From SIG672 sp045535095 (GTDB taxonomy: Bacteria; Bacillota; Clostridia; Oscillospirales; CAG-272): DNA of 19,147 nt. The notes under the pieces are model-generated. The model was not told where the DNA came from. It made no database searches and worked only from the letters and a program-made list of their open reading frames with translations. The translations under genes were made by a program, and so were the position numbers. The stretch is taken from positions 1-19,147 of the forward strand of contig JAZSKY010000061.1 of assembly GCA_045535095.1 (NCBI GenBank), written 5' to 3'. Below, piece by piece: positions 7,143 through 12,471 of the stretch (position 1 is its first letter; each line of letters starts with the position of its first letter).

Positions 7143-7181
7143 CCCAAACCAGGCGCTGCTGCGGAGCTGCGCTACATCCCG
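7143..7181 (-). pseudogene. tRNA-Pro 5' half, copy 4 (native promoter-proximal copy)
   Basis: Minus strand: CGGGATG-TA-GCGC, an enlarged D loop (AGCTCCGCAGCA), GCGC, then CTGG-TTTGGG, ending at the anticodon loop. It lies about 50 nt downstream of a consensus minus-strand promoter (7229-7257), so this is probably the original chromosomal 5' half. The altered D loop suggests decay after displacement. Confidence 0.75.
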
Positions 7182-7228
7182 ATGTTATATGATGCGGCGA
7201 CCGTATTCCTTTCTCCGCGTCGCAAGGT

Positions 7229-7257
7229 ATTATAACACAAAAAAAGGCGCGTGTCAA
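7229..7257 (-). promoter_or_regulatory. Strong promoter reading into the tRNA-Pro locus
   Basis: On the minus strand TTGACA (7252-7257) and TATAAT (7229-7234) are both perfect with a 17-bp spacer. It points at the displaced tRNA-Pro 5' half (copy 4), and the only intact tRNA now lies about 640 bp further on. Confidence 0.85.
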
Positions 7258-7307
7258 CACGAAAAAGGCAAAAAGACCGGCAGGGGAAGATATTTTCGCA
7301 AAAGCAC

Positions 7308-7335
7308 TTGATTTTTTTCGTTTTTCGTGTATAAT
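7308..7335 (+). promoter_or_regulatory. Promoter for the leader peptide and CNNM gene
   Basis: TTGATT (7308-7313), 16-bp spacer, TATAAT (7330-7335). The start would be near 7342, leaving a leader RNA of about 190 nt before the CNNM start codon. Confidence 0.8.
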
Positions 7336-7366
7336 ATAGATATAAATCTTTTTGGAGGATCTTTTA

Positions 7367-7456
7367 ATGGACGGCGACAGTACCGGAGACTGTATAAATT
7401 TCGTCTCGGTGAACTATCGAAATTACATAGATATAAATCAGGTATATCCGAATTGA
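7367..7456 (+). CDS. 29-aa leader peptide upstream of the CNNM/CorC gene
   Basis: ATG at 7367 with a perfect GGAGG (7354-7358) 8 nt upstream and 25 nt after the predicted transcription start. The 29 codons end with TGA at 7454-7456. The peptide begins MDGDSTGD, three acidic residues in the first eight, and ends in DINQVYPN. It has no TM segment. Its last codons and stop lie inside the 5' arm and loop of the terminator at 7441-7482, so a ribosome finishing the peptide would cover that arm. This is the layout of an attenuation leader. The peptide itself probably has no separate function; I do not recognise it as a named family. Confidence 0.7.
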   Translation: MDGDSTGDCINFVSVNYRNYIDINQVYPN

Positions 7457-7482
7457 TACCATCGCTTCGGGTATGCCTTTTT
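7441..7482 (+). terminator. Intrinsic terminator/attenuator in the CNNM leader
   Basis: GGTATATCCGAA (7441-7452) pairs over 12 bp with TTCGGGTATGCC (7466-7477, two G-U pairs), loop 13 nt, followed by five T (7478-7482). A competing small hairpin GGTAT (7441-7445)/ATACC (7456-7460) uses the same 5' arm. It stands between the promoter and the CNNM gene, so readthrough is required for expression. Confidence 0.78.
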
Positions 7483-7529
7483 GTGCGTTAAGACAAATTT
7501 GAAAACACTTTTCAGGAGATAACAGATAA

Positions 7530-8792
7530 ATGAACACCCCTTTATACATAATAATTATGGCATGTCTCGTGCTTATGTCGGCTTACTTTTCGGCAACCGA
7601 GACCGCCTTTTCCTCGCTTAACAAGGCAAGGCTCAAGGTCATGAGCGAAAAGAGTCGAAAGGCTCGCCTTGCGCTGAAGCTTTCCGAAAATTACGATAAT
7701 CTCATATCGTCGATACTTATCGGAAACAATATCGTCAACATCACGCTTTCCTCGATTGCAACCCTCTTTTTCGTTGACAAGATCGGGGACGCTGACGTCG
7801 GCGCGACCGTTTCGACCGTAGTTATCACACTTATTGTGCTTATTTTCGGAGAGGTCTGCCCCAAGAGCATAGCAAAGGATATGCCCGAGGCGTTTGCGTC
7901 CTTCTCGGCGCCGATAATACGCTTTTTCGTAATCGTACTCTCTCCCATAAATTTCTTCTTTTCTCTTCTCAAGAAGGGACTTTCGCGACTTTTCAACGTT
8001 AAAAACGGCGAAAAGACCTCGCAGGAGGAGCTTATAATGATGGTTGAAGAGGTAACCGAGGAGGGAACTCTCAACAGCGAGGAAAGCACACTCGTTCAGA
8101 ACGCTATCGAATTTTCCGACCTCAAGGCAGAGGATATACTCACGCACAGAACAGACATCGAGGCGTTTCCCGTTGACGCGAGCAAGGAAGAGATCGCAGA
8201 AGCCTTTTCGCAGTCGAGATACTCGCGCCTTCTCGTTTACGAGGAGAGTATTGACAAGATCGTCGGCGTTGTTCACCAGAAGGATTTCTATACGGGCACG
8301 GGCGTTACCAAGAAGGATATACGCGACGTTATGACCGCGCCTATCTTCGTTCTTCCCTCAAAGAAGATCGACGAGCTTCTCCGTCTCCTTCAGAAAAACA
8401 AGTCGCACGTCGCCGTCGTTCTTGACGAGTACGGCGGAACGTACGGACTCGTAACTATGGAGGACATTCTCGAGGAGCTTGTAGGAGACATTTGGGACGA
8501 GCATGACGAGGTTACCGAAAATTACCGCAGCGTCGGTGAAAACGTTTACAGAGTAAACTGCGCCATGACGGTTGACGATTTCTGCGCACAGTTTGACATC
8601 GAGGTTGATACCGAGACCATTTCGCTCAGCGGATGGGTTACCGAGCAGCTCTCGAAGATTCCCGACGTTGGCGACAGCTTCGATTATCTTAATCTTTCGC
8701 TCAGAGTTATCGAGACCGAGGGACATCGCGTTGCCGAGGTCGAGGTCACTGTAAATGAGACCGAGGAAGAAAAAGAGGAAGAAACAGTTTAA
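7530..8792 (+). CDS. CNNM/HlyC-CorC family membrane protein (Mg2+-linked transporter)
   Basis: 420 aa, normal for the family. Domain order: CNNM transmembrane domain (about 1-180, helices near 5-25, 57-80, 92-112 and 125-150). It includes the signature FSATETAFSSLNKARL at 20-35, GNNIVNITLSS, and FGEVCPKSIAKD. Then comes an acidic connecting helix EEVTEEGTLNSEESTLVQNAIEF, a CBS pair (about 200-325, with DEYGGTYGLVTMEDILEELVGDI), and a C-terminal CorC_HlyC domain (about 335-412). Bacterial members export Mg2+ or affect Mg2+/Co2+ resistance. The start at 7530 has AGGAG at 7514-7518. Expression probably depends on readthrough of the attenuator at 7441-7482. Confidence 0.95.
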   Translation: MNTPLYIIIMACLVLMSAYFSATETAFSSLNKARLKVMSEKSRKARLALKLSENYDNLISSILIGNNIVNITLSSIATLFFVDKIGDADVGATVSTVVITLIVLIFGEVCPKSIAKDMPEAFASFSAPIIRFFVIVLSPINFFFSLLKKGLSRLFNVKNGEKTSQEELIMMVEEVTEEGTLNSEESTLVQNAIEFSDLKAEDILTHRTDIEAFPVDASKEEIAEAFSQSRYSRLLVYEESIDKIVGVVHQKDFYTGTGVTKKDIRDVMTAPIFVLPSKKIDELLRLLQKNKSHVAVVLDEYGGTYGLVTMEDILEELVGDIWDEHDEVTENYRSVGENVYRVNCAMTVDDFCAQFDIEVDTETISLSGWVTEQLSKIPDVGDSFDYLNLSLRVIETEGHRVAEVEVTVNETEEEKEEETV

Positions 8793-8804
8793 AAGATAAA
8801 ACCG

Positions 8805-8847
8805 CCTCATAGGCGTTGTACCCGTAAGGATACAACGCCAGTTTTAT
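8805..8847 (+). terminator. Intrinsic terminator after the CNNM gene
   Basis: A perfect 9-bp stem GGCGTTGTA (8812-8820)/TACAACGCC (8831-8839), 10-nt loop, followed by AGTTTTATT. The outer AAAAC/GTTTT pairing extends it. A nested CGCCT-CAT-AGGCG hairpin (8803-8815) competes with the main stem. Confidence 0.8.
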
Positions 8848-9014
8848 TCGCTTGCGGCGAGTTATATTGCTTCGCAGTGATATTCGTCTTGCAACGAGTG
8901 GTATTCGCTACGCGAGTTTAGGAGGCGAATAAAATATCACTAAAACCGTTAGGTTTTAATATCACTTTTGGTCTATCAAAAATATCACTGTGAGACCTGT
9001 CTCACAATATCACT
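8846..9014. repeat. Array of seven short hairpins joined by AATATCACT linkers
   Basis: Seven consecutive hairpins: 8846-8862, 8866-8878, 8882-8899, 8903-8917, 8942-8957, 8966-8981 and 8990-9005. Stems are 5-6 bp, loops 3-6 nt, and each stem sequence differs while pairing is kept. Four exact AATATCACT linkers (8933-8941, 8958-8966, 8981-8989, 9006-9014) flank the last three hairpins. In the first half the linkers appear as the reverse complement AGTGATATT (8876-8884 exact; 8860-8868 and 8897-8905 one mismatch). Polarity flips near 8918-8932, which includes AGGAGG. No coding frame runs through it. It lies between a terminator and the promoter of the DUF4375 gene. Confidence 0.85.
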
Positions 9015-9042
9015 TGAAAAATAAACTAAAATTTTATATAAT
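9014..9042 (+). promoter_or_regulatory. Promoter of the DUF4375 gene
   Basis: TTGAAA (9014-9019), 17-bp spacer, TATAAT (9037-9042). The first T of the -35 box is the last base of the final AATATCACT linker, so the repeat array abuts the promoter directly. Confidence 0.85.
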
Positions 9043-9060
9043 ATACCTAGAGGTGATTTT

Positions 9061-9465
9061 ATGGGTTTGTTTGATATCTTTAAGAAAAAGAAGGTTGAAT
9101 TAACCGAAGAACAATTAAAATGGAATAAAATGTGGGAGCTGTGGACTGAGAAAAAGGTGGATTCTCCATATGCAGAGCTTATGACATACCAAAGCGAAAT
9201 CAACAATGGCGGACACGACCAATATTTCACCAATGTTGAAAACACAAGTGATTTAAGCAAAGAAATTTCCGCCTTGGAACAAATCTTGTCAGCAGAACTG
9301 AAAAATAATCTGAATAAAGCATATAAAGCTTATTTGATATTAGAGAAAAAAGAGGAAGACGAAGAGGCGGAGGAAACTTTAGAACAGTGCGACGATGTAT
9401 TCTATGAAAACGAGGAAGAAATTAATCGTTTGCTTGAAGAATATGCTTGTAAAATAGAACTGTGA
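9061..9465 (+). CDS. DUF4375 (DMP19-like) protein
   Basis: 134 aa, very acidic (long Glu/Asp runs in residues 98-130). After a basic start, MGLFDIFKKKK, it has the family's central motif: SEINNGGHDQYFTN (about 45-58), matching the N-G-G-x-x-Q-Y/F-F-x-N pattern of DMP19/DUF4375 domains. The founding member, Neisseria DMP19, is described as a DNA-mimic protein; most others are uncharacterised. GAGGTG precedes the ATG. It is a single-gene unit with its own promoter and terminators, AT-richer than its neighbours and flanked by the hairpin array, which suggests recent acquisition. Family call is by motif, moderately sure. Confidence 0.75.
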   Translation: MGLFDIFKKKKVELTEEQLKWNKMWELWTEKKVDSPYAELMTYQSEINNGGHDQYFTNVENTSDLSKEISALEQILSAELKNNLNKAYKAYLILEKKEEDEEAEETLEQCDDVFYENEEEINRLLEEYACKIEL

Positions 9466-9571
9466 TTTAACATGCTGTTTACTTAGCAAGGTTGAAAGGG
9501 TTTTAGGTTCTCCTAAAGAGTGACGTTTGGCACCCAAATGTCCTGCTTGTTACGGCATAAGACAAAATTAA

Positions 9572-9605
9572 AAGGAAGCACGAAGTTTTCGTGCTTCCTT
9601 TTTTA
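9572..9605 (+). terminator. Strong intrinsic terminator after the DUF4375 gene
   Basis: A perfect 13-bp stem AAGGAAGCACGAA (9572-9584)/TTCGTGCTTCCTT (9588-9600) followed by a run of six T. The complementary A-rich 5' flank lets it act for the convergent minus-strand gene as well. The 100 bp between 9466 and 9571 holds no supported gene. Confidence 0.88.
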
Positions 9606-9620
9606 CTGTCCTTTAGAGTA

Positions 9621-9648
9621 CGCCTCACACGAGGCGGTTTATTTTTTA
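9621..9648. terminator. Second hairpin of a tandem terminator between convergent genes
   Basis: CGCCTC (9621-9626) pairs with GAGGCG (9631-9636), 4-nt loop, then GTTTATTTTTTATTT on the plus strand. It overlaps the stop region of the convergent YhcH-family gene. Confidence 0.65.
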
Positions 9649-10101
9649 TTTAACTACCGGAATCTTAACGAGTACCTTCTTGACGGGAGCGGACTCTCCG
9701 CCAAATGCGAGACCGGGAGCGTGTGCGTCGCCGGGAAAGAAGATGGCGAACTTTCCGCTGTCGATAGTGAGATTCTGGAAGCACTTGGGCGGATAGTAGA
9801 ACTCAACGTCGCTCTTGTACTCAACTGCGATCGTGGTCTCCTCGGTGTTGCCTGCGAGCATAGTCTCCTTTCCCGAAACGATTATCTGAATGTCGATGTA
9901 ATCGTGGTGATTTTCGTAGTTCGGGTTTTCCTTGATCTTGGAATCGTACTCGGAGACCGATGCGAAAACGCCGTTGTCACCGAAGTATTTTCCGTTAGGA
10001 GAATTTTCTGCAATGAGCTTGTTTGCAAGAGCGAACGCACCCTCGAGATAGGGGTGTGCGCCAACGTAAAGATGAGCGCGGTTTAAGTTGTCGATAATCA
10101 T
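9646..10101 (-). CDS. YhcH/YjgK/YiaL family protein (DUF386, cupin-like)
   Basis: 151 aa, the usual length (about 150) for this beta-barrel family, which includes E. coli NanQ and EbgC and is linked to sugar or sialic-acid anomer handling. Diagnostic residues are present: NHHDYIDIQIIVSGKE (about 64-79) with the metal-site His pair, YYPP (102-105), FPGDAHAPG (122-130) with H127, and the terminal KVLVKI (143-148). The AGGAGA SD lies 7 nt before the ATG. It is downstream of mnmG on the same strand but separated by 323 bp, so it is probably a separate unit. Its substrate cannot be inferred from neighbours. Confidence 0.92.
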   Translation of the reverse strand: MIIDNLNRAHLYVGAHPYLEGAFALANKLIAENSPNGKYFGDNGVFASVSEYDSKIKENPNYENHHDYIDIQIIVSGKETMLAGNTEETTIAVEYKSDVEFYYPPKCFQNLTIDSGKFAIFFPGDAHAPGLAFGGESAPVKKVLVKIPVVK

Positions 10102-10139
10102 TTTTTATCTCCTTTTTAAATTATGTTTGGAATAAGACG

Positions 10140-10390
10140 TTTGTGTGGACACACAATAAACGCGTTTGCAAGAAGTCTTTTCGTTCATTTCTGTATCGAC
10201 AGAAATGAACCAAAGAACGACCAACTAGGGAGGGAGCCCCCTCCCTTTGGAAGCACCCACCTCAGCAAAACGCTCCGAACACGTGTCGCGTTTTGCGCAC
10301 ACTAGTCAGGCGCGGCGCAAAACGGGCGCCTCTGTTTGTGGATGTGGGTGTGGCGCAAGGAACATACAAACAAGACGTACAGTTCCTTTT
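10140..10390. repeat. Gene-free region with nested palindromes
   Basis: The 323-bp gap between the YhcH and mnmG genes has no supported gene. It holds several palindromes: 10184-10194/10199-10209 (11 bp perfect, loop ATCG, extendable outward to about 17 bp with a mismatch); 10227-10234/10239-10246 (AGGGAGGG/CCCTCCCT, 8 bp); 10265-10273/10288-10296 (GCAAAACGC/GCGTTTTGC, 9 bp); and 10357-10363/10382-10388 (7 bp). The set, close-packed without T-tracts, looks like a dispersed intergenic repeat rather than terminators. Confidence 0.6.
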
Positions 10391-10440
10391 AAGTAAAGTT
10401 TTTGGGAGGTTCAGAACCCTTTTTTCAAAAAGGGTTCTGA
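10391..10440 (+). repeat. AGTAAAGTTTTTG-hairpin element, copy 1 (mnmG 3' end)
   Basis: AAGTAAAGTTTTTGGGAGG at 10391-10409 is followed by a 12-13 bp palindrome at 10411-10440 whose minus-strand side contains the mnmG stop codon (10425-10427). The 13-nt lead motif recurs at 12383, 18987, 19043 and 19098. The hairpin may also serve as the mnmG terminator, though no good T-tract follows on the minus strand. Confidence 0.8.
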
Positions 10441-12326
10441 GAAAGATAAATCAGAAGCACCGAGATGTCGGCAGGGGAGATGCCCGAGATTCGGGATGCC
10501 TGACCGATAGTCAGCGGACGGAACTTTTCAAGCTTCTGACGAGCCTCGATGCGTATTCCCGAAACGTCGGAATAGTCGATATTCTCGGGGATATTCATAG
10601 ACTCAAGCTTTGCCTTGCGCGCGACCTCGGCAAGCTGCTTTTTGATGTAACCCTCGTACTTTACCGCGGTCTGAATACTGAGCAGCGCCGCTCTGCCGAT
10701 GTTCTTCGGGCGGTCTGTGTCAAGCGACTCTATATCCTTGTAGGTAAGCTGGGGACGTCTTATCAGCTCGGCGAGCGAGATGCCCGAAATTGCATTTGCA
10801 AGTCCGCGCTCGCTAAGGAGCACGTTTGCCTTTTCAGGCGAAAGGAAGGTATGCTCAAGGCGGTAAATTTCGTCCTCTACGAGCTTTCTCTTCTCGAGAT
10901 AGCGAGAGTACCTTTCATCATCTATCAGCCCTACGCGGTGACCTGTCGGCGTGAGACGCTCGTCTGCGTTGTCCTGACGGAGAAGCAGTCTGTACTCACT
11001 GCGCGAGGTCATCATTCTGTACGGCTCGTTCGTTCCTTTGGTGACGAGATCGTCGATAAGCGTTCCGATGTACGACGAGTCGCGCGAGAGAACGAGTGGC
11101 TCCTCGCCCTTTATTGAAAGGGAAGCGTTGATGCCCGCAATAAGTCCCTGCGCCGCCGCCTCCTCGTATCCCGAGCTTCCGTTGAACTGTCCTGCGCCGT
11201 AAAGCCCCTTGATGCTTTTAAATTCAAGGGTGGCAAAAAGCTGTGTGGGATCGATGCAATCGTATTCGATCGCGTACGCGGTACGCATGACCTTTGCGTT
11301 TTCAAAGCCCTTTATACTGTGGAGCATCTGCATCTGCACCTCTTCGGGGAGAGAGGACGAAAATCCCTGCAGATATATCTCCTTGGTGTCGAGACCGCAA
11401 GGCTCAACGAAGAGCTGATGGCGGTTTTTGTCCGAGAAACGGACGACCTTGTCCTCGATACTCGGGCAGTATCTCGGGCCTGTACCCTCGATAACTCCCG
11501 AATAAAGGGGCGATCTCGACAGATTTTCCTTTATTATGCGGTGCGTTTCCTCGTTTGTGTACGCAATATGGCAGGGGTACTGCTTCATATCGGCGTACGC
11601 GTCGGGGTCGGTAAGCACCGAGAAGGGAATACACTCGTCTCCGCTCTCGCCGTTTTGCACCTCGAGTACGCTGAAATCAATGCTGTCGGCGTGGATACGC
11701 GGAGGCGTTCCCGTTTTGAATCTCATAAGCGAGATGCCGAGCGCGCGCAGACAGTCGGAGAGTCCTACCGAGGGGAGAAGTCCGTCAGGACCTGACGCGC
11801 ACACTGCCTCACCGGTTATTGTGCGCGAGTCGAGGAATGTGCCGCTGCAAATTATTGCCGCCTTGATATCCCAGACGGCACCCATAGAGGTAGTGACCGA
11901 TTTTACCGCGGTCTTTCCGTCTTTTTCCTCTGTTTCGATAGATATTATCTCCGCTTGTATCAGCGATAGATTTTTCGTGTTTTCAAGAACTTTTTTGATC
12001 GTATTTCGGTAAAGGATTCGGTCTGCCTGCACTCTTTTCGAGTGGACTGCCGCGCCCTTGCCGAGATTAAGCGTTCTGCTTTGCAGAGTTACCGTATCTG
12101 CCGCCCGTCCCATTTCGCCGCCGAGCGCGTCTATCTCGTAAACGCGATGTCCCTTGCCCGTGCCTCCGATAGAGGGATTGCAAGGCATATTTCCGACCGC
12201 ATCGAGGTTGATGGTAAAGAGGAGAACGTCAAGTCCGAGACGGGCCGCCGCAAGTGCGGCTTCAACGCCTGCGTGACCTGCGCCGATAACCGCAACGTCC
12301 GCTTTTCCTGCACTGTATTTTATCAT
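10425..12326 (-). CDS. mnmG: tRNA uridine-5-carboxymethylaminomethyl(34) synthesis enzyme MnmG (GidA)
   Basis: 633 aa, full length for the family (about 620-640). With MnmE it installs the cmnm5U34 modification on wobble uridines using FAD, NADH and methylene-THF. The FAD-binding GAGHAGVEAALAAARLG lies at 15-31, the conserved GNMPCNPSIGGTGKGH at 45-60 contains catalytic C49, and the second signature RYCPSIEDKVVRF is near residue 280. The GTNEPYRMMTSRSEYRLLLR block and the MnmE-binding C-terminal helical domain are present. The ATG at 12326 has no recognisable SD; a 12-bp hairpin (12339-12367) sits just upstream in the leader. mnmE is not in the window. Separated by 143 bp from the aminotransferase gene on the same strand. 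Confidence 0.98.
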   Translation of the reverse strand: MIKYSAGKADVAVIGAGHAGVEAALAAARLGLDVLLFTINLDAVGNMPCNPSIGGTGKGHRVYEIDALGGEMGRAADTVTLQSRTLNLGKGAAVHSKRVQADRILYRNTIKKVLENTKNLSLIQAEIISIETEEKDGKTAVKSVTTSMGAVWDIKAAIICSGTFLDSRTITGEAVCASGPDGLLPSVGLSDCLRALGISLMRFKTGTPPRIHADSIDFSVLEVQNGESGDECIPFSVLTDPDAYADMKQYPCHIAYTNEETHRIIKENLSRSPLYSGVIEGTGPRYCPSIEDKVVRFSDKNRHQLFVEPCGLDTKEIYLQGFSSSLPEEVQMQMLHSIKGFENAKVMRTAYAIEYDCIDPTQLFATLEFKSIKGLYGAGQFNGSSGYEEAAAQGLIAGINASLSIKGEEPLVLSRDSSYIGTLIDDLVTKGTNEPYRMMTSRSEYRLLLRQDNADERLTPTGHRVGLIDDERYSRYLEKRKLVEDEIYRLEHTFLSPEKANVLLSERGLANAISGISLAELIRRPQLTYKDIESLDTDRPKNIGRAALLSIQTAVKYEGYIKKQLAEVARKAKLESMNIPENIDYSDVSGIRIEARQKLEKFRPLTIGQASRISGISPADISVLLIYLSQNPF

Positions 12327-12338
12327 TTTTATTTTAAT

Positions 12339-12367
12339 TTAGGGAACTTTGTGAAAAAGTTCCCTAA
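12339..12367. other. 12-bp hairpin immediately upstream of mnmG
   Basis: TTAGGGAACTTT (12339-12350) pairs perfectly with AAAGTTCCCTAA (12356-12367), loop GTGAA. On the minus strand it ends 12 nt before the mnmG start codon and is followed only by an A/T-rich spacer without an SD. It could be a weak terminator of the upstream gene or a translational control element. Confidence 0.6.
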
Positions 12368-12382
12368 TGCCTTTATAACTTC

Positions 12383-12429
12383 AGTAAAGTTTTTGGAGTT
12401 CTCGGAATCTTTTTAAAAAGGCTCCGAGA
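12383..12429 (+). repeat. AGTAAAGTTTTTG-hairpin element, copy 2 (aminotransferase-mnmG gap)
   Basis: AGTAAAGTTTTTGG at 12383-12396 followed by an imperfect 15-bp hairpin, TCTCGGA...TCCGAGA, at 12400-12429 with a T5/A5 core. The same layout as the copies at 10391 and 18987 onward. Confidence 0.78.
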
Positions 12430-12448
12430 TAATCGTTTTGGGATTTTC

Positions 12449-12471
12449 AAACCCTTCTCTGAAAAGGGTTT
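12449..12471 (-). terminator. Hairpin at the 3' end of the aminotransferase gene
   Basis: AAACCCTT (12449-12456) pairs with AAGGGTTT (12464-12471), overlapping the stop codon at 12470-12472. The minus-strand continuation is GAAAATCCC, not a T-tract, so termination would be weak and partial readthrough to mnmG is possible. Confidence 0.5.

Noticed and set aside
6567..7311. Several 60-120 aa plus-strand frames in the tRNA-Pro region
   Set aside because: They run through tRNA fragments and the ~143-bp repeats; apparent similarity between them is due to the DNA duplication, not protein conservation.
8846..9014. Possible CRISPR array
   Set aside because: The conserved part is only 9 nt and flips orientation, and the variable parts are short self-complementary hairpins, not spacers; no cas genes are present.
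9480..9571. Short frame ending APKCPACYGIRQN as a degraded zinc-ribbon gene
   Set aside because: Only about 15 codons after a stop, without enough sequence to identify a parent gene.
10293..11117. 274-aa plus-strand open frame
   Set aside because: Antisense to the C-terminal half of mnmG; no promoter or family resemblance.
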